Source: Schizochytrium sp. TIO01 (taxonomy: Eukaryota; Sar; Bigyra; Thraustochytrida; Thraustochytriidae). From it: a stretch of DNA of 64,000 nucleotides. The notes under the pieces were generated by a model. It searched no databases. It saw nothing but the letters and a program-made list of their open reading frames with translations, and was not told where the DNA came from. The stretch lies in the NCBI GenBank assembly GCA_004764695.1, contig SMSO01000037.1, positions 1,348,247 to 1,412,246 of the forward strand, in the 5' to 3' direction. Below, in pieces: positions 52,371 through 64,000 of the stretch (positions within the stretch are counted from its first letter, which is position 1; each line of letters begins with the position of its first letter). A program made the position numbers and the translations under genes.

Positions 52371-55300
52371 GTACGTACTATCTATCTCAATATATATTTT
52401 ATAAGTACTATCTGCCACCCAAGCAATGAATTTCCTTCGCGCAATGAAGGTTTGTCGTGCAATACTTGATTGTAATTTTCAACTTTTAATGTTTGCGAGC
52501 CAGGCTAGCAAATTTGATTCAACGACTGACCGTGGTCAAAGCATTTTTTACCTTTGTTTTCGTCTGGTTCAAGTTAATGAAATATAAAAGGCTGCTTCCT
52601 CTCTTTTGCTTATCCCGTTCCTTTGTACTATCATTCTGTTCTGCAATTCAACAAGCCAATGGTTGCCTCGCAAATCTTCATAAACTTTAACAAAGTATAA
52701 GGCCCTGGTCTTGCTCTTTGCATATTGGTTTGCAGTCGTCCAACAACCCAATCGCTCCACAACGAGAGCTTGAACTCCACATTCGGGATGGCACTTGAAT
52801 ACTCACACCGGGACCCGGACGCAGCAAAGTTCAAGCAAATGCGCGTAGAGTCTGCAGTGGCTCTTCTCAATAGGCATGGGCACTCGATTTTATAGTAAAG
52901 TGCGCGCTTTTCAAGCGAGTCAGCGCATGCCCATTTTTTGCATCATAATTTCATGGAAAGTTTTTCAGGTACTAGTTGGGGACTGTCTGATTGCCTGAAA
53001 GCGGAAACCCCATCGAAACTCTGATGGCAGATTTCAGGGGAGCTAGCTGGACATCAGAATAAAGAGCCATAATTGAAGCCCAGGCTTCATCATCCTGCAT
53101 TGTAAGCAGCTTCCCCTGTAGCTCTCAGGAGGGAGATCACTCGGCAGTAACTAGGTACTAAGTTCTTTTTCCTAAAATGAATATGTTAGAAGAATGCATA
53201 ATGCAAGAATGCAAACACATGCATTCACGTGCCTTCCTGAAGACTGGATGAAAGAGCAGTTAACTCAGGCTTCGATTTTCACGCGACGACCGACGATCTC
53301 CTGGCTGCGATTAATCGATATCTTCAAAACTACCTCAGCCTGTTGTTCAATATATAGCAGATTCTCAAGGACTGAGTTTAAGAGGCTGGTTCGTCAAGTG
53401 CCCACACTCGCTTATTGGCTTGAAGGAGTTGTTAGGAAGAAGATTGAACATTAGGTCTGTCGAGGTGTGCGCCTGGAACTATCTACTAGCTCTCAAGGAA
53501 ATTATTAGTTCTGGAGATCATAGATCTTGATTTGAGTCATGCATGGATGATCGTTTATTGCTGGGCCAGGAGTTGCATGTCATTTCTATCAGGATTCGCA
53601 ATGACAAGAGTGCTGTTCGGTAGCCATGCATCAATTCAGGCCGCTGGGTGTTCATTTAACGTCACTCAGGAGGTACCTATTTGCTCTTTCCGCACGCAAG
53701 TGAAACCCATCCACTCGTCTGAATACTAGCCAGGCCCCGCTGCTTGCTTATCTCCTAAAGAATTGTCATCTACCTAAATTTCAGTTATTATTAAAAGAAG
53801 AAAAAATTACTAAAAGAGACAAAACCAACTACCTGTAGAAGGGAATTAGCCTTTGTTTGACAGTTTTCTCTGTAGAGCTCATTGAGTGAGGCATCGTCAT
53901 CGTCGAACAACCGCATTCATGACCCTCTTCGACGTGCAGAGTTTGAGAAAAATAGAACAATAGGAGTCCGAAGCTTATCAATATTTACAGATGTTTATAA
54001 AGCAGTTTATCATATATGAGAGTCGAATATTTAAATTATTGAGTTGTATCCTATCCTGATGGCCTGCAAGCACCACCAAGCTCAACTTTAAGTCCCAGCC
54101 AGTGAACTTTGTAAAAATCTTAAAGGAGGGACGATCTCCTATGGTCATTTTAAAGTCTTCAACACGAAGTTATAAGACATGTTTCACCATTTGGAGTTAT
54201 GAATCAATAAGCCAAATATGAAATTCTTCACGAGAATTCATCAATATAACAGAGGTTATATTCTCTCGAACTCGTCGCGTTTATATATATATTAAAAAAA
54301 CAAAAAAATCAGAACTTGCGACAGACGTTTGATTGCGGCCGTCCGTCGCAGTTCGGTAATATTGTGAGGTGTTAGATGATGGCGACCTCTGGCAATTCTC
54401 CCTTTCGCGACCTTGTTAAGATTTGATGACGATCAAGAAAAGTGAAAATCTCGTAGAGACTACTAGTAAGATTGAATTAAATGTATTTTGAGAGCCCTTG
54501 TAGTACTATGATCTTCAACTACCTATCGCACTATGTTGACATTGCCTAGGAAATGTTTCTGCAAGAATGCAAGATGCGCACCATCTTCCCTACAAGCTCG
54601 TTTATTTTTATTTAAAAATAAACTAAACAATTTTTCTTTTCTTTTTTTTAATACAGCTTGTCAGTCTTCAAATTAGAATCTCCCATAAAATTAATGTTTT
54701 CATTTTGGGAAATGCATCACATTAGGATGCTTCTTCTCAGACCTTTACGAAATCGTCAACACGAGTTGAATAAATGAATGTGCCCCATGTATGCCACTCT
54801 CCGAAATTAGGGCTTTCTCGAATTAGCATGCATTGTATGGCCGAAACAGCCCATCAATATATTTAAATGAATGGCGAACTGTGTTGCAAAGGACAAAACG
54901 TCAAAGGAATTTAGCAACGGCGCATGCGCGAACTGACTTCCCTACTTCGGACCCCCGCCATCTTCAAGTCCACAGAATAAGCTCAATTCCACTGAATCTG
55001 ACTTGAAGAGGGCTTTGAAAAGAGCCCCTCTGCTCCACCTATTCTCAGCCTCTGTATAAAGGTCTTCTCCTGAGTCAGCATGGGCCTCCACAGTCTACAC
55101 TTAAAGTGATGCTTATCACGATCCGTGATCACCATCATCGTCATGACCTCTATTACTCGCTCACACAAATTAGTTAGTTGTTCAGTCTGGTCTCACTATA
55201 GCACTTTTAGTGGCTGCAAAACTTGGGCGCACGTACGTGCATGCCTCCTCCGCCATAGTTTGCGCGCGCCCGTACCGCGTCTATAGATAACAGGTACCCT

Positions 55301-56712
55301 CGCCATGGAGCATTGCGCAATGCCAGGTGAGCATGGCCTGAGAGCATTTGCCAACAGCACTGCTATGAACCCTTCGTGGTGGAGCAACATCGCGAAGTGG
55401 CATCACGGAGAATCAGCTGCTAGCGTTTTGTTCTTGCAAATGCTTTTACTTAGTCTCAACAGCTGAGGAGCAAGGGCAACCTTCAAGTTGGCTTTTGCGC
55501 GACGGACAGTGTCATTTGTAACCAGCCGGGGTCTGTGAAAATATATAATGGCAAAACAGTATATTCCCTCAAAATTGTAGCTACAGTCATCAGGAGAATC
55601 ACAAGCCTGGCAATATTCGAAAGCTCATGAGAATCAGAGATCTGCCCATGGCCAATGCTTCTTCTTGCCACGACGCGCGGACCATCTTGACTGAGCTAGT
55701 TCTCCCAATTTAAGCACTTTCTCACTCAGACCTGAATTTCGTTTGGAATTCTTTTTCACTCAAAGTTCTTGTAGAGAGTTTGAAAATTTTATATCAATTA
55801 TAAATACCTACCCCTGGTACATACAAATGCTTAAATAATCGTTTTATTTACGTATCTTAAACAAAAACAATTATTATATTTTAAATTAAATTTTTTTATT
55901 CAAATCAATGGTGCATGAAGTTAAAGTTGTGGGCATCTGATGGTGGCAATAATTTGGTGGTAAAACTTTTACATACGACTTGCGTTTCTGGAGTCCCCAA
56001 GGATAACGCTTTGTTTCTCAACTTCTATTAGTTGCCACTGTGTCCCAATTTGTTAACAGCATGCCTCTCAGTTTTACAAAACTACAATATGCAAGGTTGT
56101 GGGAATGCATTCCTAAAACCTAGTGAATGTGCATCCTTTAGATCATTTTGGGGTACCCAAATATTTCTCTCGTCTATATATCGAGAAGTGTCTCCTAGAA
56201 TTCTGAGAAAGGCCCGCAACTCACTAGTTGAAGATAGAAGAAATGTGAGTGTTGCAATAATGAGCGCAAACAACAGATGATCATTGGAACCACCATCCCC
56301 GTTTTCCCTCGGATTTCTTCATCTACTGGCACTTCAAGCATGAGCAATATTCGTGTTTATTTGTTTATTAGAAATTGAAATCTAAAACTGTAAGGGGATA
56401 ATGATTTAGGAACTACTTTTTAGTCTGAAACCAATAATCTTTAAAACCTTTGTTTTTTCAGAATAAAGCCCAAAGTTCATTATTATACATACATATATAA
56501 ATAAATGTATCTATACTATTTATAAAACTACTTCTTCCTTCAATTTCTTTAAATTAAAATAAATAACTGTTTAGAAAAAGTTAAACTAAAATAGATTTTC
56601 TATCAACAACATGAATTAGAAAAACAGAGGAGAAGGGAGGGAAACACTCTTTCGCCTCCTTTCCGACACTTCGCAACACTTTCGTAAATTTTTCTGTCTG
56701 TTCGCGCTCCTT

Positions 56713-56715
<3 letters not shown>

Positions 56716-56749
<34 letters not shown>
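56716..56749. repeat. (CT)17 microsatellite
   Basis: A pure CT dinucleotide tract. It creates spurious Arg/Glu-repeat reading frames on the minus strand. Confidence 0.95.
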
Positions 56750-56752
<3 letters not shown>

Positions 56753-56970
56753 TTTCTCTCGCTTGACTCTGATGTATGACTGATGTATGACTGGCTGGCT
56801 GTGGCTGGTGGCCACTCAATGATGGCGCCCGCTCCGTGCCATGAAGGTGTGCGAGCAAGCTTGAGCACGCGGAAGCCGCAAAATAGACAAGAGGAGAGAA
56901 AGACCAAGAGAGTCAAAGAGGGTCTTTAAGACTTGCTTGCGCTGGCCACTGCGGCCAAGCTCGACAGCGA

Positions 56971-57012
56971 GGCTTGCGACAGCTTGCGATAGCTTGCGGA
57001 TAGCTTGCGGAT
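56971..57012. repeat. 10-11-bp tandem repeat (agcttgcg[g]at)
   Basis: Four adjacent units: ggcttgcgac, agcttgcgat, agcttgcggat, agcttgcggat, then a partial unit. Confidence 0.9.
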
Positions 57013-57629
57013 AGCTAGGTATAATACTTTCTGCTGATTGTTGAAGGGGTCGCCCAAGTTGATGAACTTTCAACGCAAGGAATCGCGCGGACTTGGGCGT
57101 GAAAATGTTCGTAAGAACTCCAGATCAAGGTCTTTGCTTGCGGAGAACTACTGCAGCAGCTGGTATTTGTTGTGCGAAGAAGACACTGATGCAGTTTAGA
57201 AAATGGGCAAACATTCTTCAAAGCAGAGCCCTCGCACATGGCTCTAAATGTAAATCCGCACCTGCTGGATTGCCAAGGATTTCCAGCTGGAGGATCAGGT
57301 TTGCACCTCAAAGTACAACAAACAAGCCGTGCAGAGAGGCATTTCTACCTAGGAATTTACTTCCTGGTGGAAGCAGGACTGACTGACCAGTGATCGCCTC
57401 GCAATCTTTGATTTCTATCATGGAAATCGGTTGAGGCAAGTTGAATCGGGAACCAGCCTAGCTACATTTGCGAGAACTGGTTGACGTGAGCGGGCGGAAC
57501 TCTTTTGACCCACGACCCTGAATTTACGTCGCGAGAACCTGCGATTGATCAATGCGTGCTCTCCTCGTAGATAAGCTCCTAGCTCGCACTCACACTCGTG
57601 CATTGCATTGCGCACAGATTGATTGACGA

Positions 57630-57654
57630 ATCGCAATCGCAATCGCAATCGCAA
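57630..57654. repeat. (ATCGCA)4 hexanucleotide repeat
   Basis: Four exact copies of a six-base unit, in the GC-richer patch. Confidence 0.9.
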
Positions 57655-58199
57655 ACGGAACCGCACTCGACTAGACTTCGAAGAGGTCGCATTTGGTGTT
57701 TCCACTCGGCTTGCGCAGAGCTGCAAAAAAGGGTTGCGCAAGTTTAACATTCCTCATCAGTGGCCCAATCACTGACTGGCAGCTTGCTCTTCTCAAAGAC
57801 GCTCAGCGCCAGCACACTTTGCAACGACAAAGGTCCACAAACTTCACAAGCAAGCAAGGTATTCTGAATACCTTAAAATGGAGATCTGAGACAGAGCAAA
57901 ACCCGCGCCAGTTAAAACTAGTCTGGCTTACTCCCACGATCTCTTCGCGATGCTCTTCTGCTCTGCTCTGCTCTGCTGTGCTCGAGCTCTGAGCAGCAGC
58001 AAGGAAAGCATGCAACGTCACACCTACCCACGTATCGAGTGGCGATGAAGAGGCATAGGAGCAGGGAGAGTTCCAGCGCGAGATGGACGCTGTTATGTAT
58101 ATATGCGACAGTACGTCGTGTCCGGGTGGGCAAAAGTACCCACCGTCCAGAGACGTAAATGCAGTCGCAGCGCCAAGGTAGCAGTAGGAATGGCAGTAT

Positions 58200-58301
58200 T
58201 AGGCAGCTAGCTAGGCAGGTAGGTAGGTAGGTACCTAGCGGTGTCCAAGCAAGCTCCTATCTTTATGCAGAGAAGGTACATAGCTGCTACCTAGCTGCCT
58301 A
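58200..58301. repeat. 11-bp inverted repeat around a GTAG tandem tract
   Basis: taggcagctag at 58200-58210 is repeated exactly in reverse complement at 58291-58301. Between them lie a (GTAG)n run and a taggtaccta palindrome near 58216-58237. Confidence 0.85.
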
Positions 58302-59046
58302 TTAGGCTGATTACTCGTAGAAAACAGTGAGGAATCGCTCTCAATGGAGCGCTAGGCCACGGTGGTGTTCCTCAATCAGCAGCTCGATTGGGGACGCGAT
58401 GTATACGTAAGCGCTGTTACTGGGCAAGCTGAGGGTGCCCAGCTTGAGCTTGCGTAGCCCTGGCGGACAAGGATTGCATTAGCGCAAACTTTGTAGCACA
58501 AATTCTACTAGACTGATTCTACGGCTGTCAGAATGAAAGGCTCAGAGAGAGCTTGAAGGGTAGCAAAGTACGCACCCGCATTGATCAATAGACTGTTTTT
58601 TTTTTTAACCATATAAAGTCAGCTGTGCCCACCGCTATGTCGACAAAAACCTGCCGGATTCCGACAATTCAAATCTGCCCAATCAGGCGCTAGCCATGAT
58701 TACGACAATGCAATGATAATTCGTCTTATAAGTCACCACTATTGCGAAGAATTATCTTCCAAGGTGAAGTATGAATGCTGCGACGTACAAGCATACTTGA
58801 ATGATTAAATAGGATAGCGAAAACAAGGAATTCGCTTGATTGGTTTGCAACTAACGGATGATGATTCTTTGACTCATAATCTTTTATTTGATTGTTCAAA
58901 ATATTGACTATCGTTGAGTGCAATTCTATTGTAATTGGTATGATTTTGATTGGTTCTGTTAATTAAAGCAAGTTCGTTTTTAACTTTTTGAAAAAAGAAT
59001 CAATAAATCGTGATTTTATAAATATCGCTATTTGCAGGAATCACAT

Positions 59047-59066
59047 TCATTCAGTTAACTGAATGA
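59047..59066. repeat. perfect 20-bp palindrome
   Basis: The sequence ttcattcagt is not itself the arm: the exact 10-bp left arm is tcattcagtt and is followed directly by its reverse complement aactgaatga. It lies in AT-rich spacer with no gene nearby. Confidence 0.9.
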
Positions 59067-62000
59067 TATGATTTCGAAGAATTCATTTATCATCAATCTA
59101 TTCCTACCCAAGATCTCGAAACCTTTACTCAAATTAATAGCATTTTAACAGTGGTGGCTCGTATCTTTGAGCGAGTTAGAATAAATTTGGTTTAATTTGA
59201 TTTTGACTACTGTAAGTGATTCTCGATGCATATTTGAAGAATGTGTCGCAATTGTGAAGCGAAACTAGACGCACTCCTGACCAGAGCCACATATGCAACT
59301 ACGTTGGCCTGATGAATATTTATCAATCATGGTCTGTCTTTTCTTTCAATAACAAAATACGTATAGTTGCGATGGAACAGTATTACGTGTTCAAACCACT
59401 TTGAAAAGAGTAGTCTAACCATCATCACACCGACTACAGAAAAAGACTTATATGAAAGTACCTCAGCCGAAGCTAGCCAAACTTACATCGTCAGCACTTG
59501 AGTCCACTTGTGTCTGTATCTAGACACTGGACCCATTGGCGCTTGACTAGCATTGAGTCCACAGAGAGAAATATTATCTTTTTGAATTTGTTGTCCCAGT
59601 GAGAGCAACAGATATTGATGGTCAAGTTGCTGCCTCCGTCCCAATAACATAGGTACCGACCGCATTTCATTTTTCTCTCAGAGCTACATTTTGTTTAAAG
59701 CCTAAACTTATTTTTTTCTTTAGATCAGCATATTAATCATTCTGCATTAACATATATACATATAATAATAATAATAATATAATGAAATAGTAATTTAAAG
59801 GAAATTAGAAAATATTTCTCAAATATTTCTTTCAATTTCAATACAACAACAAAAATTAAAAAATTATCCTTGTAGTCGAGTAAATTAGAAATTGTAATTC
59901 GTGAGACTGGACTTATGCAGTCTCAAAGCTATTAGATAATGACGATCAAAAAGTGTTCTGCATAACCCAACCATAACCCCTCTTTCCTATGTTGCACGTT
60001 CTCTAAAGCTGCTATTTCGAGAGTGCAGGCCATTTTCAGGATCGATTTTGCGAGAACAATAGCCAATGCTCTCCATTTCGCAGATTTTCATTCATTAAAG
60101 TTTCTCCCCGCAGTTCGCGTCGGACGCCTATGCTTTGTCCTGTATAATCTGTTAATTTAGACCTGGCCCAAGTGTGGGTACGTCGGGTACACACTTCACC
60201 ATAAGCTTCATTAGGCCGGAGGGTAACTCATGCTGCGCGCGACGACGTTCACGGCGGATATATTATCGTGTCTTTTTAATGGGGGAGCTAGCTCTTTCCA
60301 GTAGTGGCTGCTGTCACTGACTAATCACCTCAGGAATAACCGTCAAGGGCAGTTGCACGGGCACCAACGGTCTTCATTCAGATTGCTGTTTGTACAACTA
60401 TAACTTGCTCACTATTGAATGCTGCTGCGTAGCCTCGTATTGGTTTTCAGGACGCCAGCCTCCTCGAGACTGGTGGTATCCGCTTCGTCTCGAAAGCTTC
60501 CTTTCTTTTCTTTCTTTTGTTGTTCTGAGAATTATTCGGAAATAGAGAGTCATTTCACTGTCCACATTATACCAATAATAGAGCTATTAGTGTTTATTTT
60601 ACCTGGCCATTTATTTTTTTTAATTTAAAAAGATAACCACGAGTTACCTAATGTCGGAGTTTCTTTCCCTTTAGAGTTTCTCTTTCTTCACGTGCTGCAC
60701 AATTTACTTGAAACTCTCGGACCCCGAACAGGATTTTTTTCTCGCACGTGCTGCCACACGTGCTGCCAGTGCCTGATTGCTTTGTCTACGAAGAGTGGCT
60801 CGAGCTTCAAGACTGGAGAAAGTTAACTCGTCAGGGGGCGTTAGTGCCTTTAATTGACGATGATCCCCACGAAAAAAAAAATGCAGAAAAAGAAAAAGAA
60901 AGAAAAAAGGAACGAAATGAAAGACGTACAATCTGGTAAGTATATATATTTATATATTTGTATCAGCAACAGTAGGATCAGCAGCAAGTCTGCAAAACTG
61001 AATGCTAAAGCTCTGTACAGGGGAAAAAGTTATATTGAAAGTTTGATAATCTGAGTCTGAATCAGTCACAGGACAACTTCACTAGGTACTAAAAGGAGGT
61101 CATTATTCTGGAGGAGTCGAAAATCACGGAGCCTACCACGTCATTAATAAGCTTTCAGTGCTAAGTGTGATTGTTTGGTCGCAGAACGTAAGGAGACCAG
61201 TGAACAAAATGAAATGTTCTCTTGCTTTCAGTTTGCTTTTGCTTTCTTTCCAGGCAACCTTGATTGTCCGGACATGAGGAGGTAGTCCGGTTCCCCGAAA
61301 CATGATATAGTATTAGAAATATACCTGACATCTCGACTCAGACTCACGTCGTACAACAAAAGTGCTCCACACAAGCCCTCGTGCCTTGCTTTTGTCTGAG
61401 GCTTTGCCCAATCGAAAACACAGAAGGATACGGCTATTCGTTCTCAAGTTCTCTCTTTCTTATTTGAATCAGGTATCGATTTGTTTGTAATTCAATAGTT
61501 CTTGTGACTGACTGGACGCCTGGGGAGGCTGCTTGCAAGACAGGCAAAAGGCCAGCCAGCTTGCAATGCCGTTTGACAGCTAGTTTGGCATTCGTGTGAA
61601 GTAGTGTGCCATGTATGGTTCATCCCGTGGGAAACCCCGATAGTAGTACATACAAGCATCACGTGGGCCTCCTGGGCGGGCAACGGTGCTGTGGTAGCTC
61701 CAAGCATTGAAGCTGGTGCTGCGGTATACGGAAATGCTAAAACAGGAGATGCTTAGAAATAGTAATAAGGAGAATGCCAAGAACCTCAGCAAGAACAGAA
61801 ACGTAGCATCTAAAAGATGCTCAGAAACATCATAAGGATGAAAGGACTCAAGCCAGCTTACAGGATTAACCCAATATGAGGCTGAAAGGCACGAAATTCC
61901 TACGACTGGCTGGAGGATTGGCGCAATTCTTTGCACGACACTTCAATTTATTTATACATGCGACTTCTTTCGAAGATTTCTGCTGTCACGCCTGGACTCT

Positions 62001-64000
62001 TCTGGTGATGTAAACTTTGCTGTGAGTGGCGATGAAGTCGTATTTTTACAATGAACCAATGGGTAAATTGATCTGGCTTTTGTGAAGCAGCTCGAATACA
62101 TAGATAATACTATCGTTTCCATTTGTGATCGTCCTTATGAAACAATTGGCTCGTAACAGCAAGCAAAGTAAACAACCTACTAATAGCCAGAGCTAACTTC
62201 GAAAGTGGAGGAACCTTAGGCTCCGAGTCATGTCCTCATACTTCCTCTACAACTCAGCATCATTCGGCCTCATGTGAGAAATCGGGTCTCTAAGCTTCCA
62301 CATATTGTCAGACAAACCAGTAAATTTCGGCTAACCATCTTAAATACAGAGGTCGTGATCGGGAAATTCTCTACATACCTTTAAAAAGAACCACAAAACA
62401 ACAAAGATAAAAGGAAGTCCAAGTGTTAGGCAGTCTGAGGGTTTTGTTCCGTTTTCCCTCTTCATTCATTAGAATATTATAGCCAGATAATAAGAATAGT
62501 GTTCTTTTTCTTTGCTTTCTTTGCTTCTTTCCTTTTAAAAATTAAAAACTATTAGTTAACTACTAAAGCTTTCTTTAATAGTAGCAATATATAATAAAAT
62601 AAAAGTCAGTATGAAATATCATTTTAATAATATGATGTTAACTTCATCACGGCATCGTGAAGGGTACCTCTCCATAACACTCAACAATTCTTACTGAATA
62701 TGGAAACTAGTATCAACCTGGTGTATCTTACAATACAAAGTCTTCAAGTTGAAACGAGCTTTTACTCGAAAAGTATCGTCCTGTACTGAGGGCTTTGCCT
62801 ACCTCAACAAAATTGAGTTTCGCATACAAGAGGGAGGAAAGGCAGGGCATTGGCAAGCAACCCGGACATCTAGTTTGAGTGAAGCGTTCAACCAGCTCGC
62901 CGTCCCCGGAGTGCATATCGAAGCTTTGGGCAAAGGGGTCAAAGGAAGAAATTGTCTACTTCAACAACCATTTGAGGGGTCGAATTCAAGTAGCATTCAT
63001 ACTCAAAAAATGAAAATAGTGGGATTGTGCCCAACCTAAACTAGTTGGCTCAGGACAAATGCTCCTCGTCACCCTTAAACCGTCGACGGACCAGTGAAGG
63101 TTCATCGATATAGAGACTGCCATTATTTTATTGTTTAGGTGAGGACTTTGGCAAGGTTTTAGAAGTAAAGAGGTCGTTTAAAATTCATTCGCAACAATTT
63201 GTCCACAAGTTTCCATGATTGGAGGATTGTAATTGGAAATAAGGAAAGTGCAGCTGCAAAACCGAGGATTACTACAGCTTTTCTGCTTTTTATCTCACGA
63301 AGGCAGACATAAATCCTCCACCAGTTTGGAAAATCGCAACGCCAGAAAATCAAAATATCGATCATTGTGTTCCGTACTTCGTTGCTATGTAACCTTAATT
63401 AAATTAACGTTTCTGCGGTTATTTTTGCGTTGATGTCTGAGTGAGATAATATTAATCAAAGTGTATTCAAATAGTGACCTAAATAGCTAGCTTATCATGA
63501 TTTTACATTGCCTGTTTGCGTATGCGCGCCTAAACTATTGAATTTGAGCCTGATATAATATCTGGAGCATTTCTTATTTGTACCTTTTCAATATATACCT
63601 TGAGAATACAGAAAGTACGTCGATGCGCCGATCAACTCTGTTGATGAGTTCTTTGAACTAGGACCACCCAAACACGAGGTAATTCTGCTTCATAAGACCT
63701 AGTGTTCTTCAATTTCAGTGCTGACAGACATGGAGCTGGTTTCATTTATGGCCAGGACGCGACGTTCGTATGTTAGTATATACTGCAACTTTTGGTTCCT
63801 CGCTTTTTTATTATCAAGTGCAAACAATTGATGCTGGAAGGTTAAAATACAGCAAAAGCAGCAAAATAGGGAGCCTTGCCAGCAGCGCAAGAGCTTGATT
63901 GATGTTCTATAGAACCTAATTCCATGATTGCATTAAATGTAAGGTTGGTTACTTTCATTCTACCTTCTGGGTCACTAGCAGCTAACATGTTTCTCCAAAT

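Larger units (their letters stand above)
49803..64000. other. 14-kb gene desert
   Basis: No reading frame here shows a domain, a steady codon pattern or plausible splice-joined exons. The stretch contains AT-rich tracts, several microsatellites, a GC-richer patch at about 56.9-58.5 kb, and small palindromes. A 118-codon minus-strand frame at 61580-61936 has two hydrophobic stretches but nothing recognisable. Genes split by many introns, or noncoding RNA genes, cannot be excluded. Confidence 0.5.

Noticed and set aside
56581-56916. Arg/Glu-repeat protein frames on the minus strand
   Set aside because: They are produced by the (CT)n microsatellite read in different frames.
61580-61936. 118-codon minus-strand frame with hydrophobic segments
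   Set aside because: The hydrophobicity comes from a T-rich run; no family, no context, and the spacer around it is noncoding in character.
1-64000. CRISPR array, defence island, virus, intact transposon or rRNA genes
   Set aside because: I found no regular spaced repeats, no reverse transcriptase, integrase, transposase or capsid-like frames, and no rRNA-like segment.

Overview
The window is eukaryotic nuclear DNA. It carries single-ORF genes for a U3 snoRNP WD40 protein, a myosin, a FYVE/BTB/ankyrin protein, RIC8, an OSCA/CSC1 channel, NF-YC and a UFM1-E1-like protein, separated by AT-rich spacers. Eleven of the twelve confident genes have no visible intron; NF-YC has one short GT-AG intron. 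A myosin combining a WW-like segment, an SH3-like N-terminus and MyTH4, together with very low intron density, suggests a stramenopile-type protist, perhaps a labyrinthulomycete (thraustochytrid). That assignment is an inference: no rRNA or organellar marker is present to confirm it.

Layout. Bases 1-9600 are AT-rich and gene-poor; they hold an old, diverged ~420-bp direct duplication (about 1711-2136 and 2631-3053) with a shared minus-strand peptide remnant, and a degenerate tRNA-like patch near 3.94-4.00 kb. Bases 9.6-10.3 kb may hold a small broken gene. The gene-rich core runs from 11.3 to 49.8 kb. In order it holds an unrecognised 928-aa, possibly regulatory protein (+); a DUF2236/mpaB/Lcp-type oxygenase (-); an unknown Q/H/M-rich protein (+); an unknown coiled-coil protein (-); a UBA5-like protein (+); WDR3/Dip2 (-); a BTB-ankyrin-FYVE protein (-); a MyTH4 myosin (+); RIC8 (-); an OSCA/CSC1/TMEM63 channel (+); a TPR-AHA1 co-chaperone (-); and NF-YC (+). 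Strands alternate almost perfectly, giving five tail-to-tail pairs. Bases 49.8-64 kb look like a gene desert with microsatellites and short palindromes. A second spacer of about 5.2 kb lies at 29.8-35.0 kb.

The genes do not form one pathway; most are housekeeping or signalling genes (ribosome biogenesis, chaperoning, G-alpha folding, endosomal PI3P signalling, actin motor, mechanosensitive channel, CCAAT transcription). I see no operon, defence island, CRISPR array, virus or intact mobile element, and no convincing new multi-gene system. The most interesting items are a UBA5-like protein without the catalytic cysteine, a TPR-AHA1 fusion with a complete carboxylate clamp, a DUF2236 oxygenase with a changed active-site residue, a perfect 36-bp palindrome downstream of one gene, and the diverged repeat pair that keeps a coding-like substitution pattern.
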